Shown piece after piece: positions 26,928 through 36,221 of a stretch of 48,217 bases of DNA. The notes beneath the pieces were generated by a model, which saw only the letters and a list, made by a program, of their open reading frames with translations, was not told where the DNA came from and did not search any database. Source of the stretch: JAWXVD01 sp044425705. Its GTDB lineage: Bacteria; Bacillota; Clostridia; Lachnospirales; Lachnospiraceae. The stretch lies in assembly GCA_044425705.1 (NCBI GenBank), contig JAWXVD010000013.1:1-48217 (forward strand), read 5' to 3'. Positions within the stretch are counted from its first letter, which is position 1, and every line of letters begins with the position of its first letter. Position numbers and translations under genes: made by a program.

Positions 26928-26937
26928 ATATTCTCCC

Positions 26938-29511
26938 TTATCTTGTTCCATCAAAGAAATTAGTTAGCCAACCTTCTGTTTCAAAAGAGAAAAATTCTTC
27001 ATTTCCAGCATATAAATCCTTATCTAAACGATAAACAGGAATAACAGAAAATCCCCACTCGTATTCTCTAGGTAATACAAAAAACTTCATTTCTCTTTCT
27101 TCAATGTCATCTAAATCATCTTGCACAATCTGTCTATCATATTTTTCATATAACTCGTCTGAATCTGTTTTGATAAACTCTTTTGGATTTTTATATAGGT
27201 TGTAAGTGTATCTTGTTTCGCCATTTGCATCTTTTAAAAATAGTTTAACAGTAACATCAGCCATATTTCTTGAAATATATCCATACACTTGTTTTCTTTT
27301 TTGCCCATCTATTAGCACTTTTTCTGCACCCTCATGCGTTAAAGCTGAAATAATATAAGGGAAAGATGCCTTCTCGCTATGTATCGTAACATCTGCAAAT
27401 CCAAACTTAGTATCTTTTAAGTATTTTATTGCTCCATTTAAGCAAATTAATTTTAATTCAAAGCGATGATCTCCATCTAACCTTGCACCAGTTGAACCAA
27501 TAAGTTTTCCGGGGATAAACTCTTTTAACGCTTCTCTAAAAATATCAATTTTACAGCTTTGCCCTGTAAGTCGTAGAATAGAAAACCCGTGTAGACTTCC
27601 ATTTTGATATAATGAGCCAATAAATTTCTTGATAATATGATAAATGTCAGCTTTCAGTAAAGAATTTAGTTGATAGATACTCAAATAAATAGTCGGTATG
27701 TCTTTCTGCACTGTGATAAGGTCGTTTATCTTCACATATAACTTCCAGCGATTCACTTTGATTAATGTGGTAGCAATTTCTTTTAAATCACTAGTGGATA
27801 GTGCAATGCGCAGAGTTCCAGACTTTTTATAAAATTCTGTTTTCGCTTTTTCAGCCATATCAAAAAGATAGTAGAAGTTATTCTTAACTGCATAATAGTC
27901 AGCTCTTGTCTTATGTTCATAGTCTTTAAACCTTGTAGGAATCACATCTTCAGCCTTTTCATATTCAGCATCTAACACCTGATAGATTTTATCTGTATTT
28001 TCTTCTCTGTCTACTGCTCTAAATATATCAAGGTCAAAACCACCCATAATCTCATCTAAGCTTTTAAACTCTTTATCGCTATACGCATAAGCAAGAGAAA
28101 TTTTTATAAGTTGCATAATGCGATAGGTAAGGTTATTACCACCAAAATCGGTATCTCCATTCTCGTAAAATGTTTTAATATCCACTTTATAAGAAACACG
28201 ATTACTTTTAATCGCAAACGTACAAGAAGATAGATCCGTTGTTCCACCACCACAATCAATAATCAGTGCTTTATACTCCGCACCCTGCTCAAATTTTCCT
28301 TGTTTCATCAAATGCTCAATAGAGTTGTATAGCACTGATACACCCTCGTCAAGCATGGTATCTTCTTCAAACAGGTAATTCGGTAGTATTTCTTCAAACA
28401 CCTTATGAAACTTTAGCTTTTGTTTTACAGGACTTGAAATATGTAAATGTGTAATATTACACTTAAATCTTTGTTTGGCAGTATCAATAATATATTCTAA
28501 ATAGGTTTTAACTAATTCTTTTCTAGGTATAAATGTTCTTCTTCCGTTTCTGTCTACTACTTCTTCCTCTTTGTCAGAATCACTTACAAATCGTTTAATG
28601 TCATAGAATACGGAAAATCCATCATCAATATGGCTCATATTAAATAGTCTATTAGCCTCATAACCATAAACATATTTAATTTCATTATTTGTTATATCGG
28701 TAACTCCTATCACTGTAGGAAATATAGGCACAATTTCGCCTTCACTGTTTAAGTGGTGGAGATAATTTACATCGTTTTGTTTTAGTAGTTCTACTACTGG
28801 ATTGCCAGCTATTTGCTCAAAATATCTGTCATCCAAATATATTCCTGCTGTGGTATTTGAAGTTCCAAAATCAATAGCAAGTGGCATAATGGTATCAATT
28901 AATTTTCTTACTTCAAAATTAAGTACCTCCACAACTGTGAATGTAAGGTTTTGTGGAAGTATCCCTGTATCTTCTGAATAAATAGAATAGATAAGGTCAG
29001 AACCCACTCTGTCCATACAGTATAATTTATAATCACGAACATTTGACTCAAAGCTTTTCATTTCTTTTGCTTTGGTTATATATAAAAACTCTGTGTTTTC
29101 TGCTTGCTCTCTAATATTAAAAATTGCACATATTTTATTACCACTAACAAGCAGTGCATTAGTATCTACTAATTCTTTATCATATCCTATGGTAAAATTA
29201 TCAAAAATTTCTGTAGAAATATCTTCATAGCTAACTACTTTTGCACAGCCTTTTAATTTCTTTGCTTTAAAGTTTATCTTGGCATTTAACAGTAAATTTT
29301 CTATTCGTTCTTGCCCATCGTTATTATATTCCGAAATAAGTAGATGTTCTTTTCTACCTCTAAATCTAAGTATCTGATAAATATATTCATCTTTGTCAAA
29401 AGAGGATATTAAGCCATTTACAATCTTTTCTTCCGTACAAATATCACGAAGTTGATAAGTAGTCATGCACAAAAGTTCCTCTTTTGTATAGTATTTTCTT
29501 GTATTAGGCAT
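26938..29511 (-). CDS. Divergent Hsp70-type ATPase with SAP-like N-terminus
   Basis: Residues 11-48 look like a SAP helix-extended-loop-helix (YQLRDICTEEKIVNG). Residues 60-205 are unassigned. The actin/Hsp70 ATPase fold starts near 210: phosphate-1 AIDFGTSNTTAG (212-223), FPTVIG (264-269), and phosphate-2 LIIDCGGGTTDLSS (416-429), with an adenosine-type LTGQS stretch later. The canonical substrate-binding domain is not evident; the C-terminal 200 residues are beta-rich and end in EGWLTNFFDG. A J-domain gene lies upstream in the same operon. I infer a chaperone or assembly factor for sheath or baseplate subunits. Confidence 0.85.
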   Translation of the reverse strand: MPNTRKYYTKEELLCMTTYQLRDICTEEKIVNGLISSFDKDEYIYQILRFRGRKEHLLISEYNNDGQERIENLLLNAKINFKAKKLKGCAKVVSYEDISTEIFDNFTIGYDKELVDTNALLVSGNKICAIFNIREQAENTEFLYITKAKEMKSFESNVRDYKLYCMDRVGSDLIYSIYSEDTGILPQNLTFTVVEVLNFEVRKLIDTIMPLAIDFGTSNTTAGIYLDDRYFEQIAGNPVVELLKQNDVNYLHHLNSEGEIVPIFPTVIGVTDITNNEIKYVYGYEANRLFNMSHIDDGFSVFYDIKRFVSDSDKEEEVVDRNGRRTFIPRKELVKTYLEYIIDTAKQRFKCNITHLHISSPVKQKLKFHKVFEEILPNYLFEEDTMLDEGVSVLYNSIEHLMKQGKFEQGAEYKALIIDCGGGTTDLSSCTFAIKSNRVSYKVDIKTFYENGDTDFGGNNLTYRIMQLIKISLAYAYSDKEFKSLDEIMGGFDLDIFRAVDREENTDKIYQVLDAEYEKAEDVIPTRFKDYEHKTRADYYAVKNNFYYLFDMAEKAKTEFYKKSGTLRIALSTSDLKEIATTLIKVNRWKLYVKINDLITVQKDIPTIYLSIYQLNSLLKADIYHIIKKFIGSLYQNGSLHGFSILRLTGQSCKIDIFREALKEFIPGKLIGSTGARLDGDHRFELKLICLNGAIKYLKDTKFGFADVTIHSEKASFPYIISALTHEGAEKVLIDGQKRKQVYGYISRNMADVTVKLFLKDANGETRYTYNLYKNPKEFIKTDSDELYEKYDRQIVQDDLDDIEEREMKFFVLPREYEWGFSVIPVYRLDKDLYAGNEEFFSFETEGWLTNFFDGTR

Positions 29512-29526
29512 TTTTTATCCTCTTTT

Positions 29527-30213
29527 CTAAAATAATTGTATTTCTCCTAGTGTTAAAGTTGCATCTACTCCCATAACACCAAAATGGTGTTCCCAAAATA
29601 CTTTGGTTCTATATTCAATGGGTAAAAACATAGTTTCAATAAAATTATACTTTTGTAGTTCGTGTTCTGTTTTTTTCATTCCTAAATATATTAAAATTCG
29701 TTCTAGTTCATCTTCCATTTGATAAACAAGAGAATCAGGATAAATTCTCATCAAAGCCTCACGAAACCCACTAAGCGAAGCACCCACTCTTAACTGTTTC
29801 ATAAGAAGTGGCAATACATTGCACGTTTTAGGAATAGCTTTGTAATTTTCTTGTACCTCTATGCCATACACGCCCATTAAAATATCACGTTCTAATTCTT
29901 TTAAATAAATGCTTTCCTTTGAGATGCCCTTTCCTAAATCAATTTCACATAGAAAATGTATCACTAAATCATAGAAGTAGTTTTTAAACTCAGGATGGTC
30001 TAAAAACCCTTCATGCAAAAAATGACCGAATAGCTTTTCAAATCTACATAAAGCATTAATTTCAACTCGGCTTTCAGTTATATTGGTTTGATTTAAAGCA
30101 AAAAATGACTGTTCATAATATGGGCTTACCACTTTACCTTGTTCCCAAAACAAATCACTTTTTTTATAACCATCTTCTTTGGCCTGTATGGCTATATCCC
30201 AAATATAATTCAT
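29527..30213 (-). CDS. Putative baseplate component (TssG position)
   Basis: From the ATG at 30213 (TTGGAGG upstream) the product starts MNYIWDIAIQAKEDGYKKSDLFWEQG. It is helical in the middle (FREALMRIYPDSLVYQMEDEL) and ends VMGVDATLTLGEIQLF. It starts over the end of the 431-residue gene. In type VI clusters TssG follows TssF in this way, but I see no motif that proves homology. Confidence 0.45.
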   Translation of the reverse strand: MNYIWDIAIQAKEDGYKKSDLFWEQGKVVSPYYEQSFFALNQTNITESRVEINALCRFEKLFGHFLHEGFLDHPEFKNYFYDLVIHFLCEIDLGKGISKESIYLKELERDILMGVYGIEVQENYKAIPKTCNVLPLLMKQLRVGASLSGFREALMRIYPDSLVYQMEDELERILIYLGMKKTEHELQKYNFIETMFLPIEYRTKVFWEHHFGVMGVDATLTLGEIQLF

Positions 30214-30214
30214 A

Positions 30215-31510
30215 TTAAGCCTCCAACTCTGCAAGTACTACATATTCTCGTAACACCTTGCTGATGTTAGTTGTAATAAAGCTCATATAGTCATAAATCA
30301 AGTAATCGCTGTCGTTTTTAGCACTGAAAATAAGTGTTAAAACTTTTTTATCTGTATTGTTTGTAACATCATCGCTAAAAACAGCATTCATATCGTAAAT
30401 CATTTTATTACTTGGTAGCGTATTGCTTATCTTAATGTCAACAAGTGATAATTTATCAGCAAACGGACTTTCTTCTATAAGCCGTATAATCTCAGCTTTT
30501 GTACTCATATTACCTTGATATTTCGCCCTTAAATTCGAGGTTAAATTCTCTTTTTTATGATTTGAAAGTACAGGATAGCTATAACTTTCTTCCTTTATAT
30601 TGTCAAGTATTTCATAAAACAACCATTCTTTCGGATTTCTTTCGGTGCTAACAATGGATATTTGATTTTTTATGCTGTATGTAGCGTAAAGGTCAGCATC
30701 TAAATTTCCAACAATAACTTTACTACCTTTTTGTTTCTTATCAATTAGTACAGAGTGTTCATATTTAAGACCATCTTCTATACAAATAGGGAATGAGTTT
30801 GTCTTTTCTGTAAACATTTTAATATTCCAAAGTGGCATAACATCTCGTATAATTTTATATTCATAATCGCCGAAATCAATACTAAATCCTAAGTATGTAC
30901 CCTTAATTTTATCAGTATCAACACTTATTACAGAGATAGCATATGTTCTTACAAGATAAGCTAAAATAACTGTATTCCACTTTGCACCATTATTGCGAAA
31001 TGCTTCAAACAAATCTTTCAGCTTTTCTATATACCTTGTATCCTGTGCAACTGAAAATATAACTTTGTACTCGCCATCAGTTGTTTTGATAATTCCTTTA
31101 AAGTGATTGTTTTCTGATAATATAGCTAGTTTAGGGTAAAAATCTTTGACAAAGATATTTTCTAAAAAATATGGTGTATTATTCTCAATTGCAAAATTAA
31201 TATCTGCTACTATATTTTTACTTACCTCATTTACTATAATTGGAAAGAGGTAAGTATCTGTGCCATCATATTTCGATTTTTCCGTCATTCCGATAGAAAT
31301 ATCATAATGGTAATTTGCAAAACTTACTTCCGATAATACTTTCTCAGTAAGTTTTGCACTTTCTTCTCGTTGAATTTCAAAAAGAGTAGTCATGAAACTG
31401 CTTGCCATTTCTTTATAAAGAATACGGTCAGAAAGACTATCAATCTCCAAAATTCGCTTGTTTATATATTCTTTTATGTCCATATCTTGTTCATAGAATG
31501 GGTCCATCAT
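30215..31510 (-). CDS. Putative baseplate component (TssF-like N-terminus)
   Basis: The N-terminus DPFYEQDMDIKEYINKRILEID resembles the opening of TssF wedge proteins, which begin with a similar YYERE-L-x-x-L-R-E pattern. Residues 60-430 are mixed alpha/beta without known motif. There is no signal peptide or membrane segment. It has GGGAGG upstream and follows a 166-base gap after the second PP2C gene, the only sizeable gap in this part of the operon, where I see no clear promoter. Baseplate role is inferred. Confidence 0.5.
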   Translation of the reverse strand: MMDPFYEQDMDIKEYINKRILEIDSLSDRILYKEMASSFMTTLFEIQREESAKLTEKVLSEVSFANYHYDISIGMTEKSKYDGTDTYLFPIIVNEVSKNIVADINFAIENNTPYFLENIFVKDFYPKLAILSENNHFKGIIKTTDGEYKVIFSVAQDTRYIEKLKDLFEAFRNNGAKWNTVILAYLVRTYAISVISVDTDKIKGTYLGFSIDFGDYEYKIIRDVMPLWNIKMFTEKTNSFPICIEDGLKYEHSVLIDKKQKGSKVIVGNLDADLYATYSIKNQISIVSTERNPKEWLFYEILDNIKEESYSYPVLSNHKKENLTSNLRAKYQGNMSTKAEIIRLIEESPFADKLSLVDIKISNTLPSNKMIYDMNAVFSDDVTNNTDKKVLTLIFSAKNDSDYLIYDYMSFITTNISKVLREYVVLAELEA

Positions 31511-31676
31511 GAGTTCCTCCCGTATTTAAACTTCAAGTATTTATCTTTTATTTATTTTTTCAATATAACTTTTAATAAGTACATAATTAGATTGCAACAA
31601 ACTTATTAGTTATTGGACGCGTATACACTGCTTCCTCCATCAAGAGATTTCGTGAATTAGTGTGCATTGCTCACCA

Positions 31677-33530
31677 TTATCCAGCAGGAACTGCTTCTTC
31701 ATTTACCACATCTGCATCGCTTGCACTAGCAATCTGTTCATTAATATCCAAGTCTAAAATTTCAATCCTTGTAGTAAGCTCTGCTACTTTATCTTCGTCT
31801 TTTAATCTTGCATAGATATCTTTTGCTAGAAGATAATACTTTTTCGCATCTACATAGTTTTTATCAAGTTCTGCCTGTTCAGCTAGTTTTATGTATTCCA
31901 CTGCTTCATCTCGTTTTGTTCCTACATCTCCAAGTTTTGAGTTTGTGCTATCAATCTTTTTTTGAACCATTTCAGAATTTATAATATCACCTAACTCATC
32001 ATATTTTTGCTGTGCAGAAGTATAATAAACTATTGCTCCTTCATAATCTTCTGAAATAAAAGCCTTATTACCTAAAGCCAAAAAGTTAGTTGCTGATGTT
32101 TCAAGCTCTACTTTTGAATTATTTTCGTTCTGTAATTTTTCAGCTAGTTCTTTTTCAAGTTCATATAATTCTTCTAAAGCTTTCATTGCATTTTGTCTAC
32201 CCTCATTAAAATAAATTTTAGAAGCTAGAATTTTTGCATCTATATATTTTTCTTCTGCTTCATCATATTGAAGATTTAAAACTTGTGTATCACCTAAAAC
32301 TATTAAATCATAAACTGACATATAACTAGCAGTTAGTTCAAGGCGATTTTCTATATATCCTTTTGACATATTATCTGCATATTTAGAACGGTTTAGAGCA
32401 TTTAAAAAACCATTTTGAGCATCATCATAACTACCATTTGATAAATGTTCATCAGCAGAAATAATACTTTCTACAAGCATTAAAACATTATTTGACTCCG
32501 TTTTCATTTTTTTATCTTTTAATTCAATAGCTAAATTTATAGTTTCATTAGCCTTTGTTTCAGCTTTTATGTAATTATCAACCAAGATGTACTCAATAGT
32601 TTGCAAATATTTTTCTTCCATAAGTGTTATTTTTTCCTGTTTATTTTTATACATAAAATATAAAATAACTGATATTGTTGTAATTGCTAAAATAATTGGA
32701 ATAGCAATCATAATAGCACGCTTAATATTGCGTTTTATATTTGGATTAATAAATGTTTTATTTACAAAAATCGCAACAAAGCTATAGCTCTCTAAGGTGG
32801 TTTGTGTTAGTTTTGATAAATTGATCTTTTTGTCGCTATCAACTGAATGTTTGGTAAGGAGCATATCCTCGGCAGTGTTTACTGTTTCTTTTGGATCAGT
32901 TCCTGCGTCTTTAAATATATCTAAAACTTCTCCATCGTCTACACTTTCCCAAAAACCTCTTGTAAAAAGTGCAATAGAATCAGAATTTACAAACTTAATC
33001 TTCTTAGACACAAAAGGCACAAAATCATATTCTTGTCCCATATAAGTCTGCAAGTTATGGCGTTCCTCGTGTATCATCAGCTTATCTTTTGGTATTTTTT
33101 CGGATAAAACAAAGTCCATACCAAGGGACTGGTCTTCTGATTCATATTTCAGGAAACCATCTCGGTACAGACGAAATCTTACGTTGCCGGCAAGCATATA
33201 TCTCATTTTTGCATAGTTATGAACTAATATAATAACCGATGCCTTTAGTCTATTTCGTCCCCTTTGTTCCATTAACGTGTCATTTGCAATTCGTGCGTAT
33301 TTTTTCAAAGCTCTTTTGCTCATAGATGGCGATTCGTTAAAAGCACTTATTACACTATCTACACAAAGCCTTGCAGCTTTTGCACCATATTTTTCATCAA
33401 TCCCATCTGCTAGAACATAACAAGCTAATCCATCAAGTTCTACATGGGCAAAGCAGTCTGTATTTTTAATACTTCCAACAGCTTCGCTGACAAAAGCGGT
33501 GCTAAATTCTGAATTTTGTTTTCTTATCAT
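31677..33530 (-). CDS. Membrane-anchored PP2C-like protein, probably degenerate, with repeat-rich extracytoplasmic or cytoplasmic tail
   Basis: Residues 1-255 are PP2C-like: Asp25 in NTDCF and Asp42-Gly43 in LADGID align with metal-binding positions. The usual T-D-G motif is FTRG, with Arg191 in place of Asp, so the dimetal centre is probably impaired. A membrane helix at 271-294 is followed by about 300 residues of TPR-like helical repeats (SNGSYDDAQNGFLNALNRS, ISEDYEGAIVYYTSAQQKYD). It may act as a pseudo-phosphatase that binds phosphoproteins and scaffolds the complex at the membrane. It overlaps the previous gene by four bases. Confidence 0.75.
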   Translation of the reverse strand: MIRKQNSEFSTAFVSEAVGSIKNTDCFAHVELDGLACYVLADGIDEKYGAKAARLCVDSVISAFNESPSMSKRALKKYARIANDTLMEQRGRNRLKASVIILVHNYAKMRYMLAGNVRFRLYRDGFLKYESEDQSLGMDFVLSEKIPKDKLMIHEERHNLQTYMGQEYDFVPFVSKKIKFVNSDSIALFTRGFWESVDDGEVLDIFKDAGTDPKETVNTAEDMLLTKHSVDSDKKINLSKLTQTTLESYSFVAIFVNKTFINPNIKRNIKRAIMIAIPIILAITTISVILYFMYKNKQEKITLMEEKYLQTIEYILVDNYIKAETKANETINLAIELKDKKMKTESNNVLMLVESIISADEHLSNGSYDDAQNGFLNALNRSKYADNMSKGYIENRLELTASYMSVYDLIVLGDTQVLNLQYDEAEEKYIDAKILASKIYFNEGRQNAMKALEELYELEKELAEKLQNENNSKVELETSATNFLALGNKAFISEDYEGAIVYYTSAQQKYDELGDIINSEMVQKKIDSTNSKLGDVGTKRDEAVEYIKLAEQAELDKNYVDAKKYYLLAKDIYARLKDEDKVAELTTRIEILDLDINEQIASASDADVVNEEAVPAG

Positions 33531-34378
33531 ACATTTGCCCCCATACCTTGCCAGATCACAATGCTGCCATTGTCTTTATCTTCATTCGAATTTTTGTTAA
33601 TTAGTTCAATGATTTCATAAGCCTTTTGCTGACTAGAAATTTTCTTAGAAAGCACACTTTCAAGCTCTGTAAAAGCAAGTAACTCATAAACCCCATCGGT
33701 CATTAAAAGCACAATATCATTTGCTTTTAAGCTTACTGGTGTATCAAAGATTTCTAAATCTGAAAAACCATCTTGTCCTAAAAAGTTATATAGTCTATGG
33801 TCTTCTAGCAATGAACGAGCCTCACTTCTTGTGATTTTTCCTTTTATAAATTCTGTTTTTGAAATACTTTCTAAGGTATGTCCTGTAGATACTTCTACTA
33901 AATCATTATTTCTAAAAACGAAAACTTTTACATTACCAACCACACTATAAAACAACTTATTGTCACAAATTAATGCCGTTGCTAAACTTGAATATCCTTT
34001 ACCACCATTATCTAGTGCTTTCAATATTTCTTTGTTAGAATTATTAAAAATTTTGCGAAAGAAATATCTTGGATTATCTAGCAGATTAAAGGTAGAAAAC
34101 ATATCTTCGCAAACGGAGATAGCAATTCTTGAAGCAATTCTACCTCCATAACTTTCGCCCATACCATCAGCTAAAGCGAGAAAACTTCCTTGTTTATTTT
34201 GGTTTATGTAATAACAATCTTCTTGTACTTCTCGTGAACCAATAGTCATAGAACCACCTAGATTTGAAATTGGTTCAGGAGCAGTTTCTATCACTTCTTT
34301 TTTCTTAGTTAGTTTAGCAAGAATAAGCATTACAATGCACATTCCTAAACCTATAAGCGCTATATCATGTATCGGCAT
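33527..34378 (-). CDS. Membrane-anchored PP2C-type protein phosphatase
   Basis: An N-terminal membrane helix (5-23) is followed by a PP2C domain with apparently intact metal residues: Asp54 in QEDC, Asp71 in LADGMGE, the MTDGVYE motif near residue 229-235, and an Asp near the C-terminus (NEDKDNGS). Such enzymes remove phosphate from Ser/Thr. In type VI systems a PP2C (PppA) opposes a kinase (PpkA) that phosphorylates an FHA protein. Here the FHA genes are adjacent but no Ser/Thr kinase is seen in the window. The kinase may be encoded elsewhere. Confidence 0.85.
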   Translation of the reverse strand: MPIHDIALIGLGMCIVMLILAKLTKKKEVIETAPEPISNLGGSMTIGSREVQEDCYYINQNKQGSFLALADGMGESYGGRIASRIAISVCEDMFSTFNLLDNPRYFFRKIFNNSNKEILKALDNGGKGYSSLATALICDNKLFYSVVGNVKVFVFRNNDLVEVSTGHTLESISKTEFIKGKITRSEARSLLEDHRLYNFLGQDGFSDLEIFDTPVSLKANDIVLLMTDGVYELLAFTELESVLSKKISSQQKAYEIIELINKNSNEDKDNGSIVIWQGMGANV

Positions 34379-34404
34379 TTATAATGTTCTCCCTCTTAAT
34401 TTAT

Positions 34405-34905
34405 TTACTCCCACATAAAATTCGTTCCACAAAACGGCATAAATACAAACTTTGACTTGCCAAGTTCGATATTATCGTAAGCTTCTAGTGTAGTAGGGGT
34501 GTACACTGCATTGTCTTTATGATATACAATTCCGTTAGAATCACCGGGTAAAAGTACAGTTTCTTTTTTCTTAGGGTCAAATACGATAATAGCGTGATTT
34601 CTTCTTGAAATTTCATTATCACCTAAAACTTGAATTTCCATATCATCAGCACGACCGATAAAATTTTTTCCATTTATAATTTTGTAGTCTTTACCTTTTC
34701 TAGGACCATCTACACAAACAAGCCAACCACAAACAGGTTTTACGGTTTCTTTGAATAATTTTTCTTCAATTTCACTATCTGTAAGTCCTGTTTCTTCTTT
34801 TTCTTTTGTTGCAGTTTCCATATTGCAATAAGGGCAAACTGTCCCATATCTTCTCTGACTAAAAGCATGTCCATTTGAACAGTGTATGATGTTTGATTCG
34901 CTCAT
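34405..34905 (-). CDS. Zinc-ribbon FHA-domain protein
   Basis: The N-terminus has Cys9, His13, Cys24 and Cys27 spaced as a small zinc-binding knuckle (CSNGH, CPYCN). Residues 60-160 are an FHA fold: FIGRADDMEIQVLGDNEISRRNHAIIVFD contains the conserved GR and the S-R-x-H phosphothreonine-binding motif. The protein is cytoplasmic. It should bind a phosphorylated partner and thus switch assembly of the machine, as Fha does in type VI systems. Confidence 0.85.
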   Translation of the reverse strand: MSESNIIHCSNGHAFSQRRYGTVCPYCNMETATKEKEETGLTDSEIEEKLFKETVKPVCGWLVCVDGPRKGKDYKIINGKNFIGRADDMEIQVLGDNEISRRNHAIIVFDPKKKETVLLPGDSNGIVYHKDNAVYTPTTLEAYDNIELGKSKFVFMPFCGTNFMWE

Positions 34906-34937
34906 TTTAAATTCTCCTATACATTAAATTTTATTTT

Positions 34938-35477
34938 CTAACAAAGTTTAAGTTTTGTCATAGATACATAGATAATATCGCCTTTTTCCACAAGACAAGG
35001 CTTTTCATTGTTTAATCTATACTTTTTGCCATCAGATTTTATAACACTAATACCATTTTTAGAGTTATTATCTTCAATATACCAATTTCCACCACTGTAA
35101 TTTAACATAGCGTGTTCTACATCGATAGTGCTTGCATAAGTTGTGTTTAATAGGTTTACATCAACTTGATTTTCACCTGTATCAAGCCCTATTATCAAGG
35201 AAGATTTTCCGTACATCTGCCAAAAAGAGATTGGTGTGTCTTCTTCGTTTAGCAGTGCAAGTTCAGTAATTTGTGTGTTTATTGGTATTTCGTGGGATAT
35301 TTCTATTGTTTTTTCTTCCTCATCTTTTTTTAAACAAGCTATTATAAAAACTATAAAAAATATAGCCCCAACTCCTGTGAGTATCAGTCCTAACTCTCCA
35401 TCTTTGTATAGATAAGAGATAATAGTAAAGGCTAAACTAAGTATAGCAATTAAAAAATTCAGTTTTCTTTTTCCCAT
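34938..35477 (-). CDS. Membrane FHA-domain protein
   Basis: Two membrane helices (6-23 and 29-48) precede a cytoplasmic FHA domain. The domain has SSLIIGLDTGENQVDVNL and STIDVEHAMLNYSGGNWYIEDNNSKNGISV. The first part has an IG-L instead of the usual IGR, and VEH in place of SRxH, so phosphopeptide affinity may be reduced. The N-S-K-N-G turn is kept. Together with the zinc-ribbon FHA protein it may link the machine to the membrane. Confidence 0.8.
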   Translation of the reverse strand: MGKRKLNFLIAILSLAFTIISYLYKDGELGLILTGVGAIFFIVFIIACLKKDEEEKTIEISHEIPINTQITELALLNEEDTPISFWQMYGKSSLIIGLDTGENQVDVNLLNTTYASTIDVEHAMLNYSGGNWYIEDNNSKNGISVIKSDGKKYRLNNEKPCLVEKGDIIYVSMTKLKLC

Positions 35478-35497
35478 GTGCTTTCCTTTCTTAGTTT

Positions 35498-35926
35498 TTA
35501 TTTTTTAAACCCCATAAATTTTTCAAACATATCACTAGTATCTATCGGATTTTTCTTTTTCAGCTTATCTTCATTGGTAACTTCGCCAGTTTTTGCATTA
35601 AATCCAAAGAAACTCTCAAAAGAATTATTCACAGATGAAAAATCAAAATCTTTACTTTCAGGTGGCTTATATGTTTTCTTCTGTTCACCTTTTGGTGGAG
35701 TATCTGTTTTAGTTCCACCATTTTGGCTTTTGTCATATTCTTTTCGTTTTTCATCATCTTTTAGTGTTTTATAAGCCTCATTAATATCTGTAAAAATCTT
35801 ATCATACTTAGCATTTCCACCATTGACATCAGGGTGGTATTTTCTAGCAAGTTCTCTATATGCTTTTTGTATTTCTTTTGCAGTAGCAGTATTTGAAACA
35901 CCTAAAATGTTATAATAATTCTTCAA
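35498..35926 (-). CDS. J-domain (DnaJ-like) co-chaperone
   Basis: Residues 1-65 form a J domain: YYNILGVSNTATAKEIQKAY, KYHPD with the essential HPD, and a closing DEKRKEYD. The rest is a Lys/Pro-rich linker and a short tail (FEKFMGFKK), with no zinc-finger or client domain of full DnaJ. It starts with TTG after AAAAAAGGAG. It is the natural partner of the divergent Hsp70 encoded 6 kb downstream in the same direction and could tether it to a tube, sheath or FHA client. Confidence 0.9.
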   Translation of the reverse strand: MKNYYNILGVSNTATAKEIQKAYRELARKYHPDVNGGNAKYDKIFTDINEAYKTLKDDEKRKEYDKSQNGGTKTDTPPKGEQKKTYKPPESKDFDFSSVNNSFESFFGFNAKTGEVTNEDKLKKKNPIDTSDMFEKFMGFKK

Positions 35927-35949
35927 TAAAATTCTCCTTTTTTCTTTTT

Positions 35950-36018
35950 ATGGACGCTGTCCATACCTGCCACTTTTGTAAAAGTGGACAAAACTTTCAT
36001 ACGCAAACTATCGTTTGC
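35950..36018. other. Three short perfect hairpins in the tube/J-domain spacer
   Basis: These are ATGGAC-GTCCAT (35950-35964), CCACTTTT-AAAAGTGG (35970-35987) and GCAAAC-GTTTGC (36003-36018). None is followed by a clear T-run on the minus strand. They lie upstream of the J-domain gene and may affect mRNA processing or translation. Confidence 0.6.
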
Positions 36019-36135
36019 TAGAGTTTATATTATCTGAATTTGTAATACCTGATAGTGAATATTGCAAATGTTTCTTTTAGATTTAGAAAACCATAAAATA
36101 AAAAAATATTGCCTCCATGGCAAATGGTAAAGCTC

Positions 36136-36210
36136 CTAATTAGATGTTTTATTGTTACATAAAATACCTAATTAGAAGCTTTAAGGGTAGGGTTTTACTA
36201 CCCTTAAAGC
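36136..36210. other. Two larger inverted repeats downstream of the tube genes
   Basis: At 36136-36175 two 17-base arms with two mismatches surround a 6-base loop. At 36178-36210 two perfect 13-base arms (GCTTTAAGGGTAG and its complement) surround 7 bases. The second lies 12 bases after the tube gene stop. It may act as a partial terminator or as a 3' stabiliser of the tube/sheath mRNA. No long T-run follows. Confidence 0.65.
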
Positions 36211-36221
36211 CTCAAAATGCC

